A DNA stretch of 64,000 bases from Enterobacterales bacterium (lineage in GTDB: Bacteria > Pseudomonadota > Gammaproteobacteria > Enterobacterales > Enterobacteriaceae), in the NCBI GenBank assembly GCA_015654925.1, contig JAATFX010000145.1:42239-106238 (forward strand), read 5' to 3'. This document shows positions 1-7,944 of the stretch, in pieces. Position 1 is the first letter of the stretch, and every line of letters begins with the position of its first letter. The translations under genes were made by a program, and so were the position numbers. Under the pieces are notes generated by a model. The model was not told where the DNA came from. It searched no databases and was given only the letters and a program-made list of their open reading frames with translations.

Positions 1-648
1 CAGCTTTATAACTATCTGCATGAAGAATGGGGGCCGGTGGAAAAAGGCGATCTGTTCCAGCAAGTGGTCGTGCAGGTATTTGAGAAGATAAAGCGTAGTC
101 AGGGGTTGCGCAGCGGCGACCAGTTCTTTATGTATTTGCGGGTCAATACCGTGGCCTGCCTGGTGCCCCATGCGGCGCAGCGTTTTTTAGATAATATCTC
201 GCCGATATTCGACGGCTATTTTAATCAGGCGCTGCTGGAAGACTCCAGTCCGGCTTATCGATTGCTGAAAATATTTAAAGCGGTCGCCTTTAAACATGTG
301 TTCAATCATCCCGAAGTCGAGCAACTTGAATTGCAGGGCTATCGGGTGATAAGCGGCCTGCTGGAGATTTACAACCCTTTGCTGGAGATGCCTTTGCCGG
401 CATTTCAAGAGCTGGTGGCGAAAGATTATCACCGGGATTATATGATTCCCACCCGCCTGTTCCATAAACTGTCCACCAAACATCGCCTGGCATATGGTGA
501 AGCGGTAGCGCAATTAAGCCACTATCCGCAGCGCCAGCAGCCGATGATGGAATTTTATTATCGGGCGCGTTTAATTCAGGACTATATTAGTGGTATGACC
601 GATCTTTATGCGTGGGATGAATACCGGCGGTTAATGGCCGCGGAGTAA
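1..648 (+). CDS. dgt: dGTP triphosphohydrolase, C-terminal part
   Basis: The reading frame is open from the first base of the window, so the N-terminus lies outside. The visible 215 residues match the C-terminal half of enterobacterial Dgt, which hydrolyses dGTP to deoxyguanosine and triphosphate and tunes the dNTP pool. The catalytic HD motif would lie upstream and is not seen. The call rests on sequence resemblance to E. coli Dgt (for example the stretches around QLYNYL and RLFHKLSTKHRLAY) and on the following degP and cdaR genes, the E. coli order dgt-degP-cdaR. An internal GTG at 37 is not the start. Confidence 0.9.
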   Translation, partial: QLYNYLHEEWGPVEKGDLFQQVVVQVFEKIKRSQGLRSGDQFFMYLRVNTVACLVPHAAQRFLDNISPIFDGYFNQALLEDSSPAYRLLKIFKAVAFKHVFNHPEVEQLELQGYRVISGLLEIYNPLLEMPLPAFQELVAKDYHRDYMIPTRLFHKLSTKHRLAYGEAVAQLSHYPQRQQPMMEFYYRARLIQDYISGMTDLYAWDEYRRLMAAE

Positions 649-720
649 ACCGCGCAGGGAAATAGGGTGAATTTTTGTAAACTGGCCCAATATTTATTTA
701 CCATTGTGACTTTTTTGGCA

Positions 721-750
721 CTGAACTTCGGGTTATTTCATTAATCTCAC
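721..750 (+). promoter_or_regulatory. Putative sigma-E promoter of degP
   Basis: GAACTT at 723-728 is followed after 16 bp by TCTCA at 745-749. This resembles the extracytoplasmic-stress sigma-E consensus (GAACTT, 16-17 bp, TCTGA) and lies about 60 bp before the degP start. degP of E. coli is a classical sigma-E and CpxR target. The -10 differs from consensus by one base. No transcription start has been seen, so this is inference from motif and position. Confidence 0.6.
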
Positions 751-812
751 AGATATGACCACAGCAATGGGTCTGCATAATTACCTGATACTCATAGTCG
801 AGACAACACTAG

Positions 813-2246
813 ATGAAAAAAACGAATTTGGTCCTGAGTGCGCTGGCGTTAAGTTTGGGGCTGGCGCTGAGTCCCGCGTCCTCCTTCGCGGCGGAAACCG
901 CCTCGACCAACCAGCAGCTCCCGAGTCTGGCTCCCATGCTGGAGAAGGTGATGCCGTCGGTGGTCAGTATTAGTGTTGAAGGCAGCGCCCCGGTCAGTTC
1001 GGCGCGGGTGCCGGAGCAATTCCAGCAATTTTTCGGCGAAGATTCGCCGCTGTGCCAGGAAGGGTCGCCTTTCCAGGCATCCCCCTTATGCCAGGGCGGC
1101 GGCGGTGAAGGCGACGGCAATACCCCAACGGCTAAAGAGAAATTCATGGCGCTGGGCGCCGGGGTGATTATCGATGCCGAGAAAGGTTATGTGGTAACCA
1201 ATAATCATGTGGTGAATGACGCGACCAAAATCCAGATTCAGCTGTACGACGGCCGCCGGTTCGATGCCAAAATCATCGGCAAAGATCCCCGCTCGGATCT
1301 GGCGCTGGTGCAGTTGATTGATTTTAAAAATCTGACCGCGATTAAAATGGCCGATTCGGAACAACTGAGGGTGGGGGATTATACCGTGGCCATCGGCAAT
1401 CCGTATGGGCTGGGGGAAACGGCTACGTCGGGCATTGTTTCCGCGCTGGGCCGCAGCGGGCTGAACACTGAAAATTACGAGAACTTTATCCAGACCGATG
1501 CCGCCATCAACCGCGGGAATTCCGGCGGGGCGCTGGTTAACCTGAACGGCGAGCTGATTGGTATCAATACCGCGATTCTGGCGCCGGACGGCGGCAATAT
1601 CGGTATCGGTTTCGCCATTCCCAGCAATATGGTGAAAAACCTGACCGCGCAGATGGTGGAATATGGCCAGGTAAGGCGCGGCGAGATCGGCATTTTGGGC
1701 ACCGAGTTGAATCCCGAACTGGCGAAGGCGATGAATGTCGATGCCCAGCGCGGCGCATTTGTCAGCCAGGTGTTGCCTAAGTCGGCCGCGGCTAAGGCCG
1801 GGGTCAAGGCCGGCGATATTATCGCGACGATGAACGGTAAGGCGATCGGTAGTTTTGCCGCGTTCCGGGCCGATATCAGTTCGCTGCCGGTCGGTACGAA
1901 GGTTTCACTGGGCTTGCTGCGCGATGGCAAACCCCTGAATGTGGTGGTGACCCTGGAGCAAAGCACGCAATCGCAGGTGGATTCAGGATTTGTATTTACC
2001 GGTATTGAAGGAGCGGATTTGAGCAATACCCAAAATGGCGATCAGAAAGGCGTCAAGGTGGATAATGTTAAGGCCGGCAGCACCGCGGCGAAAGTCGGCC
2101 TGAAGAAGGGCGATATTATCCTGGGGGTCAATCAGCAGCCGGTGCAGAATTTGGGCGAGTTGCGTAAGATTTTGGATACCAAACCGCCGGTATTGGCGTT
2201 AAATGTGCAGCGCGGCGATACGACGATTTATCTGCTGGCGCAGTAA
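813..2246 (+). CDS. degP: Periplasmic serine protease/chaperone DegP (HtrA, protease Do)
   Basis: DegP degrades or refolds misfolded proteins in the periplasm. The 477 residues match the family length. Residues 1-26 are a signal peptide (MKK, hydrophobic core, cleavage near SFAAE). The trypsin-like catalytic triad is visible: His132 in TNNHVV, Asp162 in DPRSDLAL, Ser237 in NRGNSGGAL. Two cysteines near 81 and 93 lie in the LA loop, as in E. coli. Two PDZ domains follow, at about 280-370 and 390-475. The ATG at 813 gives the full signal peptide. The gene follows dgt and has its own sigma-E-like promoter. It is followed by the 108-bp repeat array rather than directly by cdaR. Confidence 0.97.
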   Translation: MKKTNLVLSALALSLGLALSPASSFAAETASTNQQLPSLAPMLEKVMPSVVSISVEGSAPVSSARVPEQFQQFFGEDSPLCQEGSPFQASPLCQGGGGEGDGNTPTAKEKFMALGAGVIIDAEKGYVVTNNHVVNDATKIQIQLYDGRRFDAKIIGKDPRSDLALVQLIDFKNLTAIKMADSEQLRVGDYTVAIGNPYGLGETATSGIVSALGRSGLNTENYENFIQTDAAINRGNSGGALVNLNGELIGINTAILAPDGGNIGIGFAIPSNMVKNLTAQMVEYGQVRRGEIGILGTELNPELAKAMNVDAQRGAFVSQVLPKSAAAKAGVKAGDIIATMNGKAIGSFAAFRADISSLPVGTKVSLGLLRDGKPLNVVVTLEQSTQSQVDSGFVFTGIEGADLSNTQNGDQKGVKVDNVKAGSTAAKVGLKKGDIILGVNQQPVQNLGELRKILDTKPPVLALNVQRGDTTIYLLAQ

Positions 2247-2275
2247 GAACCCTCGCCCGCTGCCGGTCCGGTGAT

Positions 2276-2582
2276 AGCGGGTCTACCATGCCGTGGGGCG
2301 TTCGGGCGGGCAGGAAAACCATGCCCGCTTCGGCCCCATCGGCATACTCCCCCTTTAACACGGCCCGCTGCGGGTACGGTGTCGGCGGGTCTACCATGCC
2401 GTGGGGCGCTCGGGCGGGCAGGAAAACCATGCCCGCTTCGGCCCCACCGGCATGCTCCCCCTTTAACACGGTCCGCTGCGGGTACGGTGTCGGCGGGTCT
2501 ACCATGCCGTGGGGCGCTCGGACGGGCGGGAAAACCCTGCCCGCTTCCCCATCGGCCTGCTTTCCCTTTAACTTAACAGGAC
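2276..2582 (+). repeat. Array of three 108-bp hairpin repeats (degP-cdaR gap)
   Basis: The string GTCTACCATGCCGTGGGGCG (last bases vary) recurs at 2281, 2389 and 2497, a period of exactly 108 bp. Copies one and two are nearly identical; the third has diverged in its right half. Each unit contains a nested imperfect palindrome: CATGCCG, GGGGC and GCGGGCA on the left, answered by TGCCCGC, GCCCC and CGGCATG on the right around a 9-base loop (GGAAAACCA). This would form a cruciform or RNA hairpin of about 60 nt. The same repeat occurs in inverted orientation after cdaR. It behaves like a REP/BIME-type intergenic repeat. The family is not one I can name. Confidence 0.9.
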
Positions 2583-2668
2583 TCGCTGCGGGCCTGTGGC
2601 AATACGTTTTTTCGCGATCAGAATGTGATATCCCCCACAAAATTAGTGAGTAAGACTCTCCTTTATGC

Positions 2669-2706
2669 GTTTGCACAATGTATGCGCGCTGGCGCACGTA
2701 TACAAT
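2669..2706 (+). promoter_or_regulatory. cdaR promoter with putative CdaR operator
   Basis: GTTTGCACAATG (2669-2680) is followed by exactly 20 bp and then TACAAT (2701-2706), a good -10 hexamer. The same motif with the same 20-bp spacing occurs before gudD, garD and garP. The motif sits where a -35 box would be, which suits a class II activator. Here it implies autoactivation of cdaR. The expected leader is short, about 26 nt. Operator identity is inferred from the repeated geometry. Confidence 0.7.
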
Positions 2707-2738
2707 AGGGCAAAGGGCTTAACGGGATGGGGGACAGG

Positions 2739-3896
2739 ATGGCTACATATCATCTTGATGCGAAACTGGCACAAGAAATTGTGGCAAGGACAATGCAAAT
2801 TATCGACAGTAATATCAACGTGATGGATGCCAGGGGCCGGATTATCGGCAGTGGCGACGAAGAACGTGTCGGTGAATTGCATGAGGGAGCGTTACTGGCA
2901 TTGTCCCAGGCCCGGGTAGTGGATATCGACGACGGGGTGGCACGGCATCTGCATGGGGTGCGTCCCGGGATTAATCTGCCGCTCAAAATCGATGGCAATA
3001 TTGTCGGCGTTATTGGTTTGACCGGCAATCCCAGCCAGCTAAGGCAATATGGTGAACTGGTCTGTATGACGGCGGAAATGATGCTGGAGCAGGCGCGTTT
3101 GCTGCACATGCTGGCGCAGGACAGCCGGCTGCGCGAGGAACTGGTGCTTAATTTGATCCGCGCCGAGGAAGTCACCCCGGCGCTGATTGAATGGGCGCAG
3201 CGCTTGGGAATTGATATCAACCAGCCCCGGGTGGCCGCGGTAGTGGAAGTGGACAGCGGCCAGTTTGGCGTTGACAGCGCCATGGCGGAATTGCAGCAGT
3301 TGCAGACCCTGCTGACCACGCCGGAGCGGGATAATCTGATCGCGATCGTCTCGCTTACGGAAATGGTGGTGTTGAAACCGGCATTAAACAGCCACGGCCG
3401 CTGGGATGCGGAGGAGCATCGCCGCCGGGTGGATACGCTATTCTCGCGCATGACCGAAAGCAGCCGTTTGCGGGTCCGTATCGCCCTGGGCAACTATTTC
3501 CCCGGCGCAGGCGGCATCGCGCGGTCGTGGCGCACCGCCCGCACCACCATGGCGGTGGGCAAGCAGCGGTTGCCGGAACAACGCCGCTATTTTTATCCCG
3601 ATCTGATGCTGCCGGTACTGCTCGACAGCCTGCGCGGCGGCTGGCAGGCCAGTGAACTGGTGCGTCCGCTGGCCAAACTCAAGGCGATGGATAATAACGG
3701 CCTGCTGCGCCGCACGTTAATCGCCTGGTTTCGCCATAACGTCCAGCCGACGCCAACGTCTAAAGCGCTGTTTATACACCGCAACACGCTGGAGTACCGC
3801 CTGAACCGCATCTCGGAAATGACCGGCCTGGATCTGGCCAACTTCGACGACCGCCTGCTGCTCTACATTGCCCTGCAACTGGATGACGAAGCCTAA
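2739..3896 (+). CDS. cdaR: Sugar diacid utilisation transcriptional activator CdaR
   Basis: CdaR activates genes for uptake and breakdown of D-glucarate, D-galactarate and D-glycerate in response to the sugar diacid. The N-terminal half (about residues 1-135) is the diacid-recognition domain, beginning MATYHLDAKLAQEIV and containing NINVMDARGRIIGSG. The C-terminus holds the PucR/CdaR-type helix-turn-helix (around ALFIHRNTLEYRLNRI). An ATG also exists at 2727, but 2739 matches the E. coli start and gives 385 residues with GGGG about 7 bases upstream. It is flanked by inverted 108-bp repeat arrays and is followed by its own target genes gudD, garD and garPLRK. Confidence 0.95.
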   Translation: MATYHLDAKLAQEIVARTMQIIDSNINVMDARGRIIGSGDEERVGELHEGALLALSQARVVDIDDGVARHLHGVRPGINLPLKIDGNIVGVIGLTGNPSQLRQYGELVCMTAEMMLEQARLLHMLAQDSRLREELVLNLIRAEEVTPALIEWAQRLGIDINQPRVAAVVEVDSGQFGVDSAMAELQQLQTLLTTPERDNLIAIVSLTEMVVLKPALNSHGRWDAEEHRRRVDTLFSRMTESSRLRVRIALGNYFPGAGGIARSWRTARTTMAVGKQRLPEQRRYFYPDLMLPVLLDSLRGGWQASELVRPLAKLKAMDNNGLLRRTLIAWFRHNVQPTPTSKALFIHRNTLEYRLNRISEMTGLDLANFDDRLLLYIALQLDDEA

Positions 3897-3925
3897 GGCC
3901 CACGAACACCGCGCTCGCAGCGAGC

Positions 3926-4110
3926 CGTGTTAAAGGGGGAGCATGCCGATGGGGCCGAAGCGGGCATGGTTTTCCCGCCCGCCCGAGCGCCCCACGGCAT
4001 GGTAGACCCGCCGGCACCGGACCCGCAGCAAGCCGTGTTAAAGGGGGAGCATGCCGGTGGGGCCGAAGCGGGCATGGTTTTCCCGCCCGCCCGCGCGCCC
4101 CGCGCTCCCG
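3926..4110 (-). repeat. Inverted pair of the 108-bp hairpin repeat (cdaR-gudD gap)
   Basis: CGTGTTAAAGGGGGAGCATG recurs at 3926 and 4034, again 108 bp apart. Read on the minus strand, these units are the same sequence as the three upstream of cdaR, including the nested hairpin. The second unit is cut short or diverges near 4100, just before the end of gudD. Together the two arrays place cdaR between inverted repeats about 1.35 kb apart. The 3' ends of cdaR and gudD converge here, so the hairpins could also act as bidirectional terminators, although no T-tract is present. Confidence 0.88.
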
Positions 4111-4120
4111 GAAGTCCCTC

Positions 4121-5467
4121 TCACCTCACCAGCGCCGGCCGCTTGCGATCGAACGTCCAGCCCGGGATCAAATACTGCATCGCCGCCGCATCATTGCGCG
4201 CGCCCGAAGGCATCTTCTTATAAAGATCGTGCTGCTTCGCAAGCAGCGCCATATCGATCTCCACCCCCAGCCCCGGCTTATCCGTCAACGCCACCGCGCC
4301 GTTAACGATCTGCAGCGGCTCCTTGGTCAAATGCTCCCCTTCCTGCCAAATCCAATGCGTATCCAACGCGGTCGGCTTGCCCGGCGCCGCGGCACCCACC
4401 TGCACAAACATCGCCAGCGAAATATCAAAATGATTATTGGAATGGCAACCCCAGGTCAAACCCCACTCATCGCACAGCTGGGCCACGCGGATCGCGCCCT
4501 GCAACGTCCAGAAATGCGGATCGGCCAAAGGGATATCGATCGAATTAAGCTGTACCGCATGATTGAGCTCACGCCAATTGGTAGCGATCATATTGGTCGC
4601 TACCGGCAGGCCGGTGGCGCGCTTGAACTCCGCCATCACTTCACGCCCGGAAAAACCCTGCTCGGCGCCGCACGGGTCCTCGGCATAAGCCAAAATGCCC
4701 CGCATATTTTTACACAGGCCGATAGCTTCCCGCAGCGACCAGGCACCGTTGGGGTCGATGGTGATGCGCGCATCCGGAAAACGTTTGGCCAGCGCGCTCA
4801 CCGACTCGATCTCGGTTTCACCGGCCAGCACGCCGCCCTTAAGCTTAAAATCCTTGAACCCATAGCGATCCTGGGCGGCTTCCGCCTGGCGCACCAGCGT
4901 CTCGGTCGTCATGGCCGCCTCGCGCCGCAGGCGATACCACTCATGGGACGCCGTTGCCGGCGTGGCCTCATAAGGCAAATCGGTCAGGTTCTTATCACCG
5001 ACATAAAACAAATAACCCAGCACCGGTACGCTATCGCGCTGCTTGCCCGGCCCCAGCAGTTCCGCCACCGGCACGCCGAGATGCTGGCCCAGCAAATCCA
5101 GCAGCGCGGCTTCCAGCGCGGCCACCGCGTTAACCCGCAGCTCAAAGGTCCAGGCGCCTTTGCCGAACGAGTCGAAATCATCCGTCACATGTCCTTGGTG
5201 CACGTCATGCACAATACGGTTAAGCGTTGCCAGCGGCTGGCCAACCACCCGCTGGCGCGCGTCGAGCAGCGTATTAAGAATCACCTCGCCGCCGGGGGCT
5301 TCACCTACGCCGGTACGTCCGGCGTTATCGGTCAAAATGACGATATTGCGGGTAAAATAGGCTCCGTGAGCGCCGCCGATATTAAGCAACATACTGTCAT
5401 GGCCCGCCACCGGAATGACCTGCATCGCCGTCACCCTGGGTGCGCCGGAAAAATCGCCGTTATCCAT
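4121..5467 (-). CDS. gudD: Glucarate dehydratase
   Basis: GudD dehydrates D-glucarate (and L-idarate) to 5-keto-4-deoxy-D-glucarate, the substrate of GarL. It is a mandelate-racemase subgroup member of the enolase superfamily. The 448 residues fit E. coli GudD (446). The KxK motif FKLKGG (Lys208, Lys210), metal-ligand DPNGAW (Asp238, Asn240), Glu263 in AEDP, and the general-base histidine in GCHSNNH are all present, which favours active GudD over the inactive paralogue GudX. The ATG at 5467 follows AGGAG closely and overlaps the stop of a possible 66-codon leader frame. No gudP or gudX accompanies it, so GarP probably imports its substrate. Confidence 0.95.
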   Translation of the reverse strand: MDNGDFSGAPRVTAMQVIPVAGHDSMLLNIGGAHGAYFTRNIVILTDNAGRTGVGEAPGGEVILNTLLDARQRVVGQPLATLNRIVHDVHQGHVTDDFDSFGKGAWTFELRVNAVAALEAALLDLLGQHLGVPVAELLGPGKQRDSVPVLGYLFYVGDKNLTDLPYEATPATASHEWYRLRREAAMTTETLVRQAEAAQDRYGFKDFKLKGGVLAGETEIESVSALAKRFPDARITIDPNGAWSLREAIGLCKNMRGILAYAEDPCGAEQGFSGREVMAEFKRATGLPVATNMIATNWRELNHAVQLNSIDIPLADPHFWTLQGAIRVAQLCDEWGLTWGCHSNNHFDISLAMFVQVGAAAPGKPTALDTHWIWQEGEHLTKEPLQIVNGAVALTDKPGLGVEIDMALLAKQHDLYKKMPSGARNDAAAMQYLIPGWTFDRKRPALVR

Positions 5468-5667
5468 TATTTTCTCCTGTCGTAGCTAATGGTGGTTGCT
5501 CTACGCATCACCCTGCCGGTGTCCATCAGCATGCCTAAGATAATCGGCGTCTTGCGGGCCGCCGACCGTGAATTTCTATATAGCGCAAAGAACCGGAAAA
5601 CACGCCGCCGCAACCGGCGCACAGCCATGAGCGCGTATTTGCCATGAGATGATGGTAGCGCTGTCAT
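5468..5667 (-). other. Possible leader ORF in the long gudD 5' region
   Basis: From the inferred gudD promoter (-10 at 5708-5713) to the gudD ATG there are roughly 230 nt. This stretch holds a 66-codon open frame whose TAA overlaps the gudD ATG (TAATG), with the gudD Shine-Dalgarno inside its last codons. The predicted peptide is arginine-rich and resembles nothing I know. It lacks a convincing ribosome-binding site. It may be a chance frame or a translationally coupled leader. Confidence 0.25.
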
Positions 5668-5707
5668 TTTTCGGCCGGAAACAATACGGGGCCGCTATCG
5701 AGAAAGA

Positions 5708-5745
5708 AGTATAAGTTTTGTAGGGTAGCTGCACATTGTGCTAAC
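5708..5745 (-). promoter_or_regulatory. gudD promoter with putative CdaR operator
   Basis: Read on the minus strand, GTTAGCACAATG (complement of 5734-5745) is followed by 20 bp and TATACT (complement of 5708-5713). The plus-strand text CATTGTGCTAACGACT matches 15 of 16 bases of the site before garD. The predicted leader to gudD is unusually long. The rest of the 5468-5879 gap holds this promoter and the garD terminator. Confidence 0.7.
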
Positions 5746-5817
5746 GACTTAATGGAAAAAAATAATACGTCAGGTTTTCAGGCAAAAGAACAGGGTGCTG
5801 TGATCGCTATCGCTAAA

Positions 5818-5845
5818 CATAAAAAAGGCCGGGACTCCCGGCCAA
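5818..5845 (-). terminator. Rho-independent terminator of garD
   Basis: On the minus strand GGCCGGG-AGT-CCCGGCC (5827-5843) is followed directly by six T residues. It lies about 40 bp after the garD stop codon, in the right orientation for garD. It separates garD from the gudD promoter further along. Confidence 0.85.
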
Positions 5846-5879
5846 GGTTCTACAAGTGTCAAAGGTAATTAAGTGGTAA

Positions 5880-7454
5880 TCAGGTCACCGGCGCCGGGTT
5901 GAATACGGACAGCGCATTATGGATACCCCATTGATCGGACCAGGTCTTCTTACGGCCGCTGGCGATATCCAGGATCAGTTCAAACAATTGCCAGCCCACG
6001 TCTTCAATGGTCGCTCTGCCGGTGGCGATGGACCCGGCGCTGATATCCATCAAATCAAACCAGCGATCGGCCAGCGCGTCGCGCGTCGCCATCTTGATCA
6101 CCGGCACGGCAACCAAACCGTAGGGTGTACCGCGGCCGGTGGTAAATACCTGTACGGTAATGCCCGAGGCCAGCTGTTGGGTACCGCAAATAAAATCACT
6201 GGCGGGGGTGGCGGCGAAAATCAGTCCCTTTTTCGTCGGACGCTGGCCGGGGGATAGCACTTCCACAATGGCGCTGGTGCCCGATTTTGCAATAGATCCG
6301 AGCGATTTTTCCACAATATTGGCCAAACCGCCTTTTTTATTGCCCGGGGTGGTGTTGGCGCTGCGATCGCTTTTGCCATCGTCAAGGTAGTTATCATACC
6401 AGGCCATTTCCTCCAGCATCCGGCGTCCAACCTGCTCGTCAGCCGCCCGCGGCGTCAGCAGATGGATAGCGTCGCGTACTTCGGTGACTTCGGAAAACAT
6501 AACCGTGGCGCCGCAGCGCACCAGCAGGTCGGAGGCAAAACCCACCGCCGGATTGGCGGTAACGCCGGAGAACGCGTCGCTGCCGCCGCACTGCGTCCCC
6601 ACCACCAGATCGGATACCGGACAGGTTTGGCGCTGGCGGGAATTCAGACGCTGCAGATGATCTTCCGCCACCCGCAGAATATCATCCACCATGGACTTGA
6701 AGCCCACGTGTTTCTCGTCCTGTAAACGGGTGATGCTCACTCCCGGGCGTTCCACCGCGATGGGAATTTGATCCTCGGTACCGGCCAGCAGGCGTTCAGG
6801 CGGCAATTTTTCGCAGCCCAGGCCGACCACCATGATTTCGCCGCCGAAATTAGGGTTAAGGGAGATATTATGGATGGTGCGAATCGGCACCACCGCGGCG
6901 GGCGCATTAATGGCCACGCCGCAGCCGTACAGATGACTGAGTCCGACCACGCCGTCGACATTCGGGTATTTTGGCAACAGATCGCGTTCAATCAGTTTAA
7001 CCACATATTCAACCACGCCGGCCACGCACTGCACGCTGGTGGTAATGCCCAGCAGGTTTTTGGTGCCGACGCTGCCGTCGGCATTGCGATACCCTTCAAA
7101 GGTATACCCTTCCAGCGGCGGCAGCGCCGGCGGGACCTTGGTGGCCAGCGGCAGGGTTTCCAGCGCCGGGGCCTTAGGCATCTCGACCAGCGATTCATCG
7201 ATCCAGCTGCCCAGTTTGATATCACGCATGGCATAACCAATCACTTCGCCATAACGTATGATATCGCCGCCGGCGGGAATATCTCGCAAGGCGACCTTGT
7301 GCCCTTGCGGGACATGCTCAATTAACGTCAGGCCGTCTGAAAATTGGGTGCCGGCCGGCAAACCATTATTGTTCACGATAATAGCGACGTTATCGTCGAC
7401 GTGAACTTTGATATACAATGCTTTTTCCGCATTGGTCATTATTGTTGATGACAT
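5880..7454 (-). CDS. garD: Galactarate dehydratase
   Basis: GarD dehydrates D-galactarate to 5-keto-4-deoxy-D-glucarate. The 524 residues agree closely with E. coli GarD (523). The N-terminal SAF-like domain is at about 10-95 (AFYIKV/LYIKVHVDDNVAI region, RYGEVIGYA). The large UxaA-family catalytic domain follows, with EGYRNADGSVGTKN, HLYGCGVAINAPAA, GLGCEK, GTQCGGSDAFSG and the C-terminal SDQWGIHN. The start at 7454 is MSSTIMTNAEK; a second ATG six codons on is also possible. The gene is divergent from garP, and both have promoters with the shared operator. A clear terminator follows. Confidence 0.97.
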   Translation of the reverse strand: MSSTIMTNAEKALYIKVHVDDNVAIIVNNNGLPAGTQFSDGLTLIEHVPQGHKVALRDIPAGGDIIRYGEVIGYAMRDIKLGSWIDESLVEMPKAPALETLPLATKVPPALPPLEGYTFEGYRNADGSVGTKNLLGITTSVQCVAGVVEYVVKLIERDLLPKYPNVDGVVGLSHLYGCGVAINAPAAVVPIRTIHNISLNPNFGGEIMVVGLGCEKLPPERLLAGTEDQIPIAVERPGVSITRLQDEKHVGFKSMVDDILRVAEDHLQRLNSRQRQTCPVSDLVVGTQCGGSDAFSGVTANPAVGFASDLLVRCGATVMFSEVTEVRDAIHLLTPRAADEQVGRRMLEEMAWYDNYLDDGKSDRSANTTPGNKKGGLANIVEKSLGSIAKSGTSAIVEVLSPGQRPTKKGLIFAATPASDFICGTQQLASGITVQVFTTGRGTPYGLVAVPVIKMATRDALADRWFDLMDISAGSIATGRATIEDVGWQLFELILDIASGRKKTWSDQWGIHNALSVFNPAPVT

Positions 7455-7535
7455 AAACGTCTCCGCAAATACTAATCAGTTTTTATAACCCCGAATGAAC
7501 AGACTAGTGGTGATAACAATACGGGTGATGAGGAT

Positions 7536-7573
7536 ATTATATGCGGAATATCCGAACTACTCATTGTGCAAAC
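7536..7573 (-). promoter_or_regulatory. garD promoter with putative CdaR operator
   Basis: On the minus strand GTTTGCACAATG (complement of 7562-7573) is followed by exactly 20 bp and TATAAT (complement of 7536-7541), a consensus -10. The motif is identical to the one before cdaR. The leader to garD would be about 75 nt. Confidence 0.72.
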
Positions 7574-7740
7574 GACTGATTTTGACGTTTTATAACGCAT
7601 GATTACTAGGCGTATGGCATACATACTGTGATAGCAATCACCCTTCATCCGCCAGGACCGCCGCCATAGGCAAGATAACGTGACGACCGTCGTGCTTTCA
7701 CGTGTCTTTGACTAAAAAAATGATGATATAACCCCTAATT

Positions 7741-7785
7741 ATTGTGCTTATGCACAGTGTCATTTTAGGCGATGGTTTTTATACT
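7741..7785 (+). promoter_or_regulatory. garPLRK promoter with putative CdaR operator
   Basis: TTATGCACAGTG (7748-7759) is followed by 20 bp and TATACT (7780-7785). This is the fourth example of the shared geometry and the most diverged copy. Here the motif is the right arm of an inverted repeat, ATTGTGC-TTAT-GCACAGT (7741-7758), which suggests dimer binding. The garD-garP gap (7455-7944) holds the two divergent promoters; nothing else was recognised in it. The leader to garP would be about 150 nt. Confidence 0.65.
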
Positions 7786-7944
7786 AAGCGTGCCACTGTA
7801 ATAGAACACAAGCCGGATAGCCGGTGAAATAAAAAGACTCTTGCGAGATTACTATTAACTTAAGATAACGGTGCGCAACGCAAAAATAGTGTAGCGATAA
7901 TTTTTGCATTGCCTGTAGCCTATCGTCTGATTAGAGCATATTCA

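Noticed and set aside
2128..2697. Repeat-encoded proteins in the 108-bp arrays as real genes
   Set aside because: Low-complexity proline/glycine-rich products with no ribosome-binding site. The sequence is better explained by conserved hairpins; kept as a finding at low interest only.
4229..5485. 418-codon open frame antisense to gudD
   Set aside because: It lies wholly opposite a well-conserved gene with GC-rich third positions. Its arginine/histidine-rich product resembles nothing, and it has no ribosome-binding site.
7909..7944. Upstream TTG start for garP
   Set aside because: It would add a leader absent from GarP relatives; the ATG at 7945 gives the expected length.
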